Assembly (NCBI GenBank): GCA_963709085.1
Contig: CAVPVB010000011.1
Span: 1-64,000 of the forward strand
Source: Rhodovastum sp963709085
GTDB taxonomy: Bacteria; Pseudomonadota; Alphaproteobacteria; Acetobacterales; Acetobacteraceae
DNA: 64,000 nucleotides
Direction: 5' to 3'
Below, one piece after another: positions 8,180 to 16,988 of the stretch. Under the pieces are notes generated by a model, which worked only from the letters and a program-made list of their open reading frames with translations, searched no databases and was not told where the DNA came from. Both the position numbers and the translations under genes were made by a program. Position 1 is the stretch's first letter; each line of letters starts with the position of its first letter.

Positions 8180-9691
8180 ATGCCGCGCCTGAGCATCCCG
8201 GAGCTGACCCAGTACGAACGAGCAGACCTCTCGGTGCTGCCGCGGAAGGAGCTTGAGGATCTGGCGTGGCTGTTCCGCGAAGTTGCGCGCACGCTGGCCA
8301 ATCGCCTGGGTGAGGACTCCACGACCAGTTCGCGGCCGCCGTCGAGCGACGATCCCTACCGGCGGGGTCAGAGAAACGGCAAGCCTCCGGCCAGTCAGGA
8401 CCACGATGGTGGCGAAGGCCAGGACGCAGCCGCGCCGGCGGGCAAGGACAAGACACCAGCGAAGCCGCCCGGCAAGCGGCCGGGCATGCCTGGGCACTGG
8501 CGCCGGCAGCCGATCGTGGTGACCCGAGAAGTCGAGCACGTGCCGATGGTCTGCGAGGCGTGCCAGGCCGCGCTCGGCGCCGAGTGCCGGGGCCGCCACG
8601 TCAGTGCCCACCACGTCTTTGAACTCGACCGCGGCGAAATGGGTCTGCAGGTCACGGCTTCCAAGCACAGCTACTTCGCCGCCAGTTGCGCGTGCGGCCA
8701 CGAGACGATGGCCAGCCCGGGCGTGGGACTGCGCTCACAGATCGAGGGGCGCAAACGCGACCTGCAACTGAGCGAGCGCTGCCTGGTCGGGCCGACGCTG
8801 GCGATCTTCATCGCCGCCCTCGCGTTGCGTTTCCGCCTGTCGCGGCTGAAGGTCCAGGAGTTCCTGCTGGACTGGCTGGGTCTGGAACTCGGGGCGGCGA
8901 CGATCAACCGCTGCATCCACGAATTCGGCCGGGCCAGTGAGCCGGTGGTCGAGCAACTGATCGAAGAGGTGCGGGCCGCCGAGGTCGTGCATCTCGACGA
9001 AACCCCATGGTACCAACAGGGCGCCCTGCTGTGGCTGTGGGTAGCGGTGACCGTGAACACGGTCGTCTATCGCATCGGCAGCCGCCGCAAGGAAAACCTG
9101 GTCGCGCTGATCGGCCAGGCGTTCCTTGGCTGGATGGTGACCGACGGCTACATGGCCTATCGCGATCATCCCCGGCGCCAACGCTGCCTTGCCCATCTCA
9201 TCCGAAAAGGTTTGGCACTGGCCGAGGGCTATTACGGCCCCGGCTCCGCCTTCGGGCGGGACCTGGTCCGCGACCTCCGCCGCCTGATCGAACGGATCCG
9301 CGACGGCGACAACGACGCCGCCGTCAGGCGCCTGGTGGCCCGCATCAAGTGGAACTGCCAGTGCAACGAATATGAGATCGAGCAGAAGGTTCGTGCCCTC
9401 GCGCGCGAAATCCTCAACGACTGGGAGGCGGTGATCGCCTTCGTCGCCGAACCGCTGCTGTCGCCCACGAACAACGACGCTGAGCGGGCGCTGCGGCATG
9501 CCGTCATTGCGCGCCGCATCAGCTTCGGCACCAGAACGGACGAGGGCAGCCGGTTCTACGCCGCCGGCCTCAGCGTCATCGACACCTGCCGCAAGCGCGG
9601 CGTCGATCCCTGGACCTACGGACGCGACCTCATCGCCGCCGCGCGCAAGGGCTCATCTCTCCCCAGTATCCCCGCCAAGCTGGCCGCCTGA
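8180..9691 (+). CDS. IS66-family transposase
   Basis: This 503-residue protein has an N-terminal leucine-rich and helical region, a zinc-ribbon-like block with spaced cysteines (CEACQA and SCACGH), and the IS66 DDE domain. Catalytic positions are visible at HLDETPWYQ (first Asp), VTDGYMAYR (second Asp) and SPTNNDAERALRH (Glu). The length matches single-ORF IS66 transposases. It appears intact and may still be active. Confidence 0.9.
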   Translation: MPRLSIPELTQYERADLSVLPRKELEDLAWLFREVARTLANRLGEDSTTSSRPPSSDDPYRRGQRNGKPPASQDHDGGEGQDAAAPAGKDKTPAKPPGKRPGMPGHWRRQPIVVTREVEHVPMVCEACQAALGAECRGRHVSAHHVFELDRGEMGLQVTASKHSYFAASCACGHETMASPGVGLRSQIEGRKRDLQLSERCLVGPTLAIFIAALALRFRLSRLKVQEFLLDWLGLELGAATINRCIHEFGRASEPVVEQLIEEVRAAEVVHLDETPWYQQGALLWLWVAVTVNTVVYRIGSRRKENLVALIGQAFLGWMVTDGYMAYRDHPRRQRCLAHLIRKGLALAEGYYGPGSAFGRDLVRDLRRLIERIRDGDNDAAVRRLVARIKWNCQCNEYEIEQKVRALAREILNDWEAVIAFVAEPLLSPTNNDAERALRHAVIARRISFGTRTDEGSRFYAAGLSVIDTCRKRGVDPWTYGRDLIAAARKGSSLPSIPAKLAA

Positions 9692-9705
9692 AACGGCAGA
9701 AGCGG

Positions 9706-9873
9706 CTACTCGCCCGAAGGCGGACTGGTCGTCGAGCCCTCGCCCAGGCGATCCGCAAGCGAATGCGCCAATTCGTGAAACTGCCAGGCCAACTCTTCAA
9801 GCTCCTGCCGAGACAGTGCCGAAAGCTGGGCTCGTTCGGGATCGGTCAGATCCGGGATGCTTGAGTGTGGCAT
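9706..9873 (-). pseudogene. Inverted N-terminal fragment of a second IS66 transposase
   Basis: The reverse strand encodes 55 residues starting MPHSSIPDLTDPERAQLSAL. This aligns with the start of the forward transposase (MPRLSIPELTQYERADLSVL) through about residue 50, then stops. The DNA upstream of both starts is also related (for example the GGGGCTTGC and GGGGTCTTGC blocks). The IS right end is thus a diverged, inverted copy of an IS66 left end, 5' region included. Confidence 0.75.
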
Positions 9874-11048
9874 ACAGACCGTAGACGCTGCTTCGCCCCG
9901 CTACGCAAGACCCCTTGTTGGCTTCACAGCCGACACCCCACCCGCCAAACGCCCCGATTTGAAATGGCGAGGGGGGAGTGTGAACGGTTGCCTGGAAGCA
10001 GTTCTGCGCCACCATCGCCGCAGCCAAAGCCCTGGCGCGGCCAGAATCGTTCGACGCCTATCCGGGCCTGACCAGGCATTACAGCGACATCCGGCGCTGG
10101 TCGCCCGCCTTCCTGGATGCGTTCAAATTCGAGAGCATCCCAGCTTCGGCCTCGCTTCTTCGTGCCATCGAGGTGCTGCGCGAGGCAAATCGGACCGAAG
10201 GACCCACTCTGCCGAAAGCCGCTCCAACAAGCTTCGTCCGGCAACGCTGGGTACCGTACGTGCTGCCCGGCGGCATCATCGACCGACGCTACTACGAGTT
10301 CTGCGTCCTGTCGGAATTGCGCGACCGGTTGCACGCCGGCGATGTCTGGGTCGTCGGCAGCCGGCAATACCGCTCTTTCGAGGAACGGCTTCTTTCCAGG
10401 GAGACCACGCAGAATATGCACAAGGCCGGCACGCTGCCGATCGCGGTCGAAGCAGATTTCGACCGCTTCATCGAGAGTCGCTGTACCATGCTGGATGAAC
10501 GGCTGAAGGAGGTCGACACCCGTGCCAAGGGCGGCCTCCTGCCCGACGTGACGATCGAGAATGGCGTGCTGAAAATCTCGCCGATTGAAAAATCCACACC
10601 GCCGGAGGCCAAGGCCTTGACCGAGCGCCTCTACGCCATGCTGCCACGCATCCGCATCACCGACCTGCTGGCCGAAGTGGCGCGCTGGACCCTTTTCCCC
10701 GACTGCTTCACCCACTTGCGCACCGGCGACACCGTGGCCGACAATCGCATTCTTATGGCAGCCTTGCTGGCGGAAGGGCTCAATCTTGGCCTGACACGCA
10801 TGGCCGAAGCATGCAGCATCGCCAGCCTCGGCCAGCTTGCCTGGACATCGGATTGGTACATCCGCGAGGAGACCTACGCTTTGGCATTGCGGTGTCTGGT
10901 CAACCAGCAGCAGCGCGAACCCTTCGCAGCGATATTCGGCAGCGGCACGGCCTCGTCCTCCGACGGGCAGTTCTTCCAGGCTGCCGGCTTCGGCCGTGAC
11001 GCCAGCACCTTCAATGCCCATTACAGCCAACAATCCGGCTTCAAGACC

Positions 11049-11268
11049 TTACCTTTACCCGCATCGTGGCAAAGCCCTGCGCTACTATAGAACGACATCA
11101 TGTCGATCCGCAGCCGAGCGCCGAAAATGGCAGATTTTCCAAATGCCCGTTGCGAAAGCGGGCGTATGCTGCACCTGCGTTCCAAGGGGCTTCCCTCAGC
11201 TACGGCGCACAGATGGCTAGGCTAACATAATGATAAAATTGCATCTTTCTAGATGCGGGTAAAGGTAA
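11049..11268. mobile_element. 220-bp MITE inside tnpA of Tn 1
   Basis: The ends are perfect 17-bp inverted repeats, TTACCTTTACCCGCATC at 11049-11065 and its complement at 11252-11268. GGCTTCAAGACC flanks it on both sides (11037-11048, 11269-11280), a 12-bp target duplication. It contains no open frame of note. The size, ends and duplication make it a miniature non-autonomous element; 10-12 bp duplications are typical of IS4-type transposases, so its mobiliser may belong there. Confidence 0.85.
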
Positions 11269-13251
11269 GGCTTCAAGACCTACACGCATCTCTCCGATCG
11301 CTATGGGCCGTTCTTCACCAAGCTGATCGCGGCAACTGCAAGCGAAGCACTGCATGTTCTCGACGCGCTGCTCTATCACCAGAGCGAGGTGACGGTCCGC
11401 CGCCATCATACCGACGGTGGCGGCGAGTCCGAACATGTATTCGCTCTCTGCGCGTTGCTCGGTTTCCAGTTCGCGCCGCGCATCCCCGGCCTGAAGCACC
11501 GGCGCCTCCACAGCTTCGGCAAGCCGTCCGGCTATCCGACGCTCGAGCCGCTGATCGCCGGGCGCATCAATGTCGACCTGATCCGCGCCCACTGGTCGGA
11601 AATCCTGCGCATCGCCGCGTCCATCCGCACCGGCACGGTGACCGCCTCGCTGATCATGCGCCAACTCGCCTCCTACCCGCGGCAGAACGGCGTTGCCGCT
11701 GCGCTACGCGAGCTTGGACGACTGGAGCGCACCCTGTTCACCCTCGACTGGATCAGCGATCCCGAACTGCGGCGATCAGCCGGACAGGAACTCAACAAGG
11801 GCGAGTCACGCAACAGCCTGGCCCGGGCGGTCTTCATTCACCGGCTCGGCGAAATCCGCGATCGCACCTACGAGAACCAGCAGCACCGTGCGTCCGGCCT
11901 CAACTTCGTCGTCACCGCAATCATCCTGTGGAACACTCGATACCTGGAGCGCGCCGTCGCCACCCTCCGGCAGACCGAAGATGTCCCCGACCGTCTCCTG
12001 GCCCATCTCTCTCCCTTGGGCTGGGAACACGTAAACCTGACCGGCGATTACGTCTGGGTCGCAGATCAGAGCGCGTCGGAAATCAACGACGGGTTGAGGC
12101 CACTGCGGACCCCACCCGCGCCGTTGGACAAAGCGGCCTGATGTTCACGATTTGTCGCAAAACTCGTACCGGAGGGGCAGTTCGTTCGTTGGAGCGTGTG
12201 CCTTGCCAAGGCGCACCGTTCTCCCCGGTGGAAATCCGGGCCGGCAAACTCTCGCTCCAGCCGGAAGCACTCGGGGCGGGTCAGGAGGCGACGAATGGCC
12301 TGAAGCACTTCGAGAAAAGGCCCCGTAGGGGGTCAGCGGGCCGTGCGGGCCGCAACGTGAGTGAACATCGGAAAGGCCTCGAAAGACGCAATGTGGGAGC
12401 CGACCCGCCGCTCCAACGGGGAAGGCCGCCGCCGTCGGTGAAGTGAGCGAGACATGCAGCCGACGATCCCACCGGGGTAGTGATGGCAGCACGCACGGGA
12501 CATGAATGGTGCGCACCAAGGGAAGTCTGCGACCGTGGCGGGGAGGCGGCACCTCCGCGCCAACGGCGAACCCGTGAGGGCCAGCGCCGGCGGACGCAGA
12601 TGGCGGATGGGCTCGTACCTACCGGTGAGGCCGGGTAATGCCGGCGGAGGGAAGGAGCCCTGTCCCGCCCCAAGCGAGGGAAGGGCTGACAGCCCGGTGA
12701 TTGACGATGAGTTTACCAACGCCGTCTGAAACGGTTGGGAAGCTACAGACCTCGCTACAGGCGAAAGCTAAGGCTGAACCAGCCTTTCGCTTCTATGCCC
12801 TCTGGGACAAGGTCTATCGCAAGGACGTCCTACTGGAAGCCTATCTCCGCTGCCGCGCCAACGCGGGAGCGGCGGGGGTGGACAGGGAGACGTTCGAGCA
12901 GATCGAGGCCCGGGGACGGGAGCAATGGCTGGAAACGCTGCGGGAGGAGCTGATCTCCGGGCGCTATGTCCCCCAGCCCCTGCTGCGCGTATGGATACCG
13001 AAGAGCAACGGAGGCCAGCGGCCTCTCGGCATTCCGTCCATCTGCGACCGCGTGGTACAGATGGCGGCGGTGCTGGTCATAGGCCCCATCTTCGAGGTGG
13101 ACCTGCTGCCACAGCAGTACGGCTTTCGCCCCGGGCTGGACGCCAAGACGGCTCTCCGACGGGTCTATTGGCATGTGACGCAGCATGGGCGGCGGGAGGT
13201 AGTGGACGCGGACTTACGCGACTATTTCGATCATGCATGTTGATACCCTCT

Positions 13252-15315
13252 TCAAGAAGCCGTCTCTGGATGGAAAGTGAGGTGCTCAACCTCGCCAGTC
13301 CTGAGTTTCTGCAAGTCGGTCAAGGTGTCGGGCGTATCAGGGAAGAGGTACAAGCCCGAGCTCTTGTCACGTAGGATCGCAATAGTACCATTGTGGATGC
13401 GGTCATAGATCCAGTGCCTGGCAACGCCGAGCCGGACCGCGAGCTGCGGAATCGTCAAGTATCCAGGGATGCGGCGCGGGTGCGATTGGCTCCACGTGTG
13501 CAGGACGCCGTGTCGCAAGCGGATGGCCCGCACTGTGCTCGGCAGCACCTGCTTGCGCATCGGCGAGCGGAGGCCGGCAGCACTCAGTTCGGCTGCGATC
13601 TCCGTATCATTTTGACCCGCGTTCGCGCATTCGAGAACTCGCTTTTCCATTTCCTCGTGCCGTGACAATGCGGAAAGCGAGCCGACCGAAACTGCAACGT
13701 CGAACACGCTCGCATCGCCACCGCGCCAGACGACGCGCATATGAATAATATCCGCCGCGGTGCGATGGATGACGACCTTATCGATCAGGCAACGCAACAG
13801 AGCTTTCTTGCGGGCGGTCGTCAGGATCGCGCCGTTCCAGATTTCAGGCAGCCGCCGACCGGCATCGGCGAACGCCGCTCGGAGTTCATCATCCAGTTGG
13901 AGGGGAACTTCGTTTTCCGCTTGTGCTTTGACCAGAGCTGCTTCGGCTTGCCGCAGGTCGCGCAGTGTTTCCTCCCAACGGCGCTCCAGTTCAGCCGCCA
14001 CCAGGCGATTTGCCGGATCAACCTGGTCAAATTGACGCTCAGCCAGTGCTGTCCGATAGCGTAACCTCTCCACCTGCTGCGCTTGAGCGCGCAGCATCGT
14101 GCAGTCCGCCTCGTGTCGTGTCGCGATCGTCCGTGCGTAGATATCGAGTTCAGCCGGTGCGAGTGCTTCGAAGAAGGCAGCAACTGCCTTAGCGTCAACT
14201 GGGTTAGCTGGGATGTACTGACACACGGGCGTGCGGTACTGTCCGCGTAGGTAGTTACAGAGGTAGCGTGTGCCGGCTTTGTATTGCACGACCATTTTGT
14301 GGCCGCATGCGCCGCAGTAGACGATGCCGTGCAGCAGCGCCTCGCCGTCGCGTGGCACACCGCGCGTCTTGTTGCGGTCATACTCAGCGTGGTTGTCGCG
14401 CAGCATCTCCTGGATCTTCTCGAACGTGTCCCAGGTAACGTAGGCAGGATATTTGTCTTTCACGACAACCCTCCACTGCTCACGTGGGAGTATTTTCTGG
14501 CGTGCCTTGGACAACTGCGGACCTGTGCGCACCGAGCGACTGCGGCCATAGACGAAGCTGCCAGCATACGCGGGATTCTTGAGTATGCGCAGGATTGCAG
14601 CGATGGTCGGCGGCCGCCACACCGTACCGCCGAGGCGGCCATGGCGGGCGAGGGTCAGGCCACCCTCGTCGAAGCAGCGGAGCACCTGGGTCGCCGAGCG
14701 GACTCGCAGAAAGGTTGCAAAGACCAGCTCGATGCGGGCCTGCACTTCGCGGTCGGGATCCTTGACCACCACACCGGCAACGTCGCGGATCAGGCCGACG
14801 GGCAGCACAAGCGCGAGGTCGCCGCGTTCGGCTTTGTTCAACAGGCCAGCGGTCAGGCGGGCACGGATAGTGTGCAACTCCATCTCGGAAATCGTGCCTT
14901 TGAGGCCAAGCAGGAGCCGGCCATTGGCAGAGCCCGGGTCGTACACTCCATCGCGATCGCCGATCAGGCACTGGCGATAGCCACACAGATCCAGCAGCGG
15001 ATACCAATCTGAGCAGTTCCGACTGAGACGGGTGACCTCGGAAGACAGCACGATGCCGACCTGACCCAGCGTGACACGCGCGATCAGGTCTTTGAAGCCT
15101 TCCCGCTGCACAGCCGCAGCTCCGCTCAAGCCGAGGTCCGTGTCGATGACCTCGATATCCTCCTCGCGCCAGCCGAGGTCGAGGGCACGCCGGCGCAGAT
15201 CATATTGTAAGCGCAGGCTCTCCTGGTTGGTGAGCACCTGGTGCGGGCTCGACTGGCGTATGTAAATGACGGCGCGCCGCGCCAGGTGACGGTCGTCGAT
15301 GAGCTCTGATTTCAT
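13252..15315 (-). CDS. Large serine recombinase
   Basis: This 687-residue protein has an N-terminal resolvase domain (about 10-160; AVIYIRQSSPHQV with the catalytic serine, VTRLSRN), a 'recombinase' DNA-binding domain (about 190-300; RRPPTIAAILR-type helix, ILKNPAYAG), a zinc-ribbon motif (YCGACGHKM) and a coiled region (about 410-480). Its C-terminus (about 615-687) adds a MerR/excisionase-like helix-turn-helix, YLTIPQLAVRLGVARHW. It is expected to integrate and excise its own element. It is intact and reads opposite to the host intron. Confidence 0.85.
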   Translation of the reverse strand: MKSELIDDRHLARRAVIYIRQSSPHQVLTNQESLRLQYDLRRRALDLGWREEDIEVIDTDLGLSGAAAVQREGFKDLIARVTLGQVGIVLSSEVTRLSRNCSDWYPLLDLCGYRQCLIGDRDGVYDPGSANGRLLLGLKGTISEMELHTIRARLTAGLLNKAERGDLALVLPVGLIRDVAGVVVKDPDREVQARIELVFATFLRVRSATQVLRCFDEGGLTLARHGRLGGTVWRPPTIAAILRILKNPAYAGSFVYGRSRSVRTGPQLSKARQKILPREQWRVVVKDKYPAYVTWDTFEKIQEMLRDNHAEYDRNKTRGVPRDGEALLHGIVYCGACGHKMVVQYKAGTRYLCNYLRGQYRTPVCQYIPANPVDAKAVAAFFEALAPAELDIYARTIATRHEADCTMLRAQAQQVERLRYRTALAERQFDQVDPANRLVAAELERRWEETLRDLRQAEAALVKAQAENEVPLQLDDELRAAFADAGRRLPEIWNGAILTTARKKALLRCLIDKVVIHRTAADIIHMRVVWRGGDASVFDVAVSVGSLSALSRHEEMEKRVLECANAGQNDTEIAAELSAAGLRSPMRKQVLPSTVRAIRLRHGVLHTWSQSHPRRIPGYLTIPQLAVRLGVARHWIYDRIHNGTIAILRDKSSGLYLFPDTPDTLTDLQKLRTGEVEHLTFHPETAS

Positions 15316-15412
15316 GGATCACCTCTGCGAGGAGTGCGGTGACCTCGCCGGCGATGTCGCGCCGCAGTGCATCAGGGGCGCGTTCCCAGACCCGCCTCGG
15401 TCGGACGAGCAT
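15200..15412 (-). CDS. Small accessory protein of the recombinase element
   Basis: The frame MLVRPRRVWERAPDALRRDI begins after a strong AGGGGGGAG site and continues for 70 residues, with its last third overlapping the recombinase gene in another frame. Small conserved proteins with this type of sequence often precede such recombinases. A helical region around EVTALLAEVIHEIRA is all that can be seen. The overlap may mean a lost stop codon near 15300. Function unknown. Confidence 0.4.
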   Translation of the reverse strand: MLVRPRRVWERAPDALRRDIAGEVTALLAEVIHEIRAHRRPSPGAARRHLHTPVEPAPGAHQPGEPALTI

Positions 15413-15597
15413 GTCTCCCCCCTCTTGTTCTCGGCCAGGGTGACCAGTTCCCGCATCGCCTCGACGGTGAGTTTGGTCGGCACCCCGTCGGGTGGCCGCG
15501 GAGCGAGGCTCGTTGCCGCGACCGCCAGCCTCAGCAGCATGTGGTCCCGATAGGCAACGAGGGCGTGGCCGCCGCCTGCCGCGCTCGGCCTGCTCAC
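15319..15597 (-). CDS. Upstream small ORF of the recombinase element
   Basis: A GTG at 15597 opens a 92-residue frame whose first 60 residues (LLRLAVAATSLAP, VPTKLTVEAMRELVTLAENK) look helical and protein-like. The last third overlaps the next small gene out of frame and reads as low-quality protein, so the true C-terminus is unclear. It probably belongs to the element as an accessory gene. Confidence 0.35.
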   Translation of the reverse strand: MSRPSAAGGGHALVAYRDHMLLRLAVAATSLAPRPPDGVPTKLTVEAMRELVTLAENKRGETCSSDRGGSGNAPLMHCGATSPARSPHSSQR

Positions 15598-16532
15598 CGA
15601 TACCAGCGCGAACCGCCGACCGAAAAGCGGGTGCCTGGGATCCGTGACCTCAATCTCAATTACATCCCTGCTGGGCGGGTTGTGGAAGGGGGCATCAATT
15701 GATGCCCTCGTTCACCTCGATTCCGCATTCGACCCTGATGCGCAGCCTGTCGCGGCGGATCGCCGATGGACGTATGCTCCATATCATCAAGGGCTGGCTT
15801 ACGGCACCGGTGGTGGAGTACATCGACGGCCGACCGGTACGGACCACCGAAGCGCGACGGACGAAGCGGGGAACCCCGCAGGGCGGAGTCATTTCGCCAC
15901 TGCTGGCCAACTGCTACTTCCGGCGTTTCCTGCTGGCGTGGCACCGCCACGGCCACCAGGACCAGTTCGACGCTCACGTCGTGAACTACGCCGATGATTT
16001 CGTCATCTGCTGTCGGCCCGGCAACGCGCCGGCGGCAATGGAACGGATGACGGCGCTGATGGCACGGCTCGGGCTGGAGGTGAATACGACCAAGACCAAG
16101 ATCGCCCGACTGCCTGAGGAGTCGTTCGACTTCCTGGGCTACACGGTCGGTCGCTGCTACGGCATGAACGGGCGCCAGTATATCGGCACCCAACCGTCGC
16201 GGAAGTCGGTGAAGAGCCTGCTCCGACGAGTCCACGAACGGACCTCAAGCCGATGGAACTCGGATGAGCCTGAGAGCACGATCGCCAGCATCAGCAGCCT
16301 GCTACGCGGCTGGTGTGCCTACTTCGACCAGGGCGCGGTTCTCAAGACCTACAAACTCATCCGTCAGTACACCGACCGACGGGTTCGTCGCTGGTTGATG
16401 AGACGCACGGGACGAGAAGGCACCGGGTTCGGCCAGCTCCCGGACGAGTACCTCTACAAGACGCTCGGCCTCTATGACGTTCCGGTGCGGCTTGCCGACC
16501 TGCCGAGAGCGAAGGTCTGACGGGACGGGAGA

Positions 16533-16565
16533 GAGCCGGATGCGGTCGCTCCGCATGTCCGGTTC
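16533..16565 (+). ncRNA. Group II intron domain V
   Basis: The 33-nt sequence folds as a hairpin: GAGCCG pairs with CGGTTC, then TGCGG with CCGCA around a TCGC loop, leaving a two-base bulge (TG) on the 3' side. This is the shape and the catalytic AGC triad position of group II intron domain V. It sits 12 bases after the maturase stop, as expected. Confidence 0.7.
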
Positions 16566-16703
16566 GATGAGCGGCGACTGGAAACGGAGCCACGGTCCGA
16601 AGTGAGGCACCGGCAATGGGCGAAAGCCGCCGGACAACGGCTACTCCTCAAGACCTACCGCCACCGCGCCAGTCGTCGACTCTACCTTGTCCTTCCCGCG
16701 GCA

Positions 16704-16724
16704 AATGCGCATATCATGCGCATT
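16704..16724. promoter_or_regulatory. Candidate CcdA operator
   Basis: A perfect inverted repeat, AATGCGCAT-ATC-ATGCGCATT, lies 19 bases upstream of the ccdA start. CcdA-type antitoxins repress their own operon through palindromes. The ATG inside it (16716) is in frame with ccdA but is probably not used, since a better ribosome site lies downstream. Confidence 0.55.
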
Positions 16725-16742
16725 GGTGCAGGAGCCATACCC

Positions 16743-16988
16743 TTGGGTTACGACAGAGCCGCCTCCAAACGCCCGGTGAACATGACCCTGAACGAGGATC
16801 TCGTGCGCCGGGCGCGGGGCATCACCCCCAATCTGTCCGAGACGGTCGAACGCCTGCTGGCGGCCTTTGTCGACGACGCCGAGGCGCAGGCTGCCCGGCA
16901 CGAGCAGCAGATCGCCGCCCACATCGCCGCCAGCGATGCCTTCGTCGCGAAACATGGCACGCTCGCGGACGAATTCGACAGCCTCTGA
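16743..16988 (+). CDS. ccdA: CcdA-family antitoxin
   Basis: This 81-residue protein contains GYDRAASKRPVNMTLNEDL, the ribbon-helix-helix DNA-binding part, followed by a toxin-binding tail with FVAKHGTLADEF. The start chosen is TTG 16743, eight bases after AGGAG; homologous proteins start at this point, and the ATG at 16716 lies within the palindrome. Its stop overlaps the ccdB ATG (TGATG). The antitoxin seems intact although its toxin is broken. Confidence 0.75.
   Translation: MGYDRAASKRPVNMTLNEDLVRRARGITPNLSETVERLLAAFVDDAEAQAARHEQQIAAHIAASDAFVAKHGTLADEFDSL

Larger units (their letters stand above)
8064..9991. mobile_element. IS66-family element with an 8-bp target duplication
   Basis: The element is flanked by CTGGAAGC at 8056-8063 and again at 9992-9999, the 8-bp duplication usual for IS66. 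Terminal inverted repeats are imperfect: left CCGTTCACACCCCCCC (from 8068) and right, reversed, CCGTTCACACTCCCCC. It has a single transposase gene and no tnpA/tnpB accessory genes, as in the ISBst12 subgroup. Its right 300 bp are unusual because they encode, in reverse, a diverged copy of the transposase N-terminus (see 9706-9873). Confidence 0.8.
6989..12141 (+). pseudogene. tnpA: Tn3-family transposase TnpA, split by two insertions
   Basis: Three blocks code for one TnpA: 6989-8063, 9992-11048 and 11269-12141. The first carries the DUF4158-type N-terminus (RQRLTASQITELF, HFTLSEADLAAIA), the second the central region, and the third the C-terminal catalytic block (HHTDGGGESEHVFALCALLG, the equivalent of the Tn3 HTSDTHGFTE motif). 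Frame arithmetic works: removing 8064-9999 and 11049-11280 gives one frame up to the stop at 12141. The start is GTG 6989 after GGAGG, with TTG 6950 as an alternative. The gene is inactive as it stands, but nothing else appears broken. Confidence 0.85.
5489..12195. mobile_element. Tn3-family transposon 1, with nested insertions
   Basis: The ends are inverted repeats of about 42 bp: 5489-5531 and 12154-12195 read GCTCCAACGAACGAA on outward strands with one internal mismatch. Inside lie a serine resolvase (5874-6821) and a TnpA gene (6989-12141) interrupted by an IS66-type element (8064-9991) and a MITE (11049-11268). Removing both insertions with one target duplication each restores a single TnpA frame. 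The right end abuts a group II intron (from 12196), so a 5-bp target duplication cannot be read directly. The terminal GGCTCC start departs from the usual GGGG start of Tn3 ends. Confidence 0.85.
13232..15716. mobile_element. Large serine recombinase element inserted in the intron ORF
   Basis: Removing 13232-15716 restores the reverse transcriptase frame exactly, which sets the ends. No terminal inverted repeats like those of DDE elements are seen; instead TCGAT occurs at both junctions (13227-13231 and 15717-15721), as expected for strand exchange at a short shared core. A perfect 16-bp palindrome GGCATCAATTGATGCC lies at 15691-15706, just inside the right end. Cargo is limited to the recombinase and two small reading frames. 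Confidence 0.75.
12707..16520 (+). pseudogene. ltrA: Group II intron reverse transcriptase/maturase, split by an insertion
   Basis: The N-terminal block (12707-13231) holds RT domains 0-2 (WIPKSNGGQRPLGIPSI, YGFRPG) and ends at RDYFD. The C-terminal block resumes with SIPHSTLMRSL at 15717 and carries the RT active site NYADDFVI, GTPQGGVISPLLAN and the maturase (domain X) region ending at 16520. Joining 13231 to 15717 restores DYFDSIPHST in frame. No clear HNH endonuclease domain follows domain X. As it stands the protein is cut in two. Confidence 0.85.
12196..16640 (+). mobile_element. Group II intron (right end approximate)
   Basis: The left boundary is a GTGTG pentamer at 12196, the conserved 5' end of group II introns, immediately after the right inverted repeat of Tn 1. 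About 500 bp of structured non-coding sequence (domains I-IV) precedes the reverse transcriptase frame. A domain V-like hairpin lies at 16533-16565 after the ORF. The exact 3' end could not be fixed and lies somewhere between about 16600 and 16660. The intron is interrupted by a serine recombinase element at 13232-15716. Confidence 0.75.
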
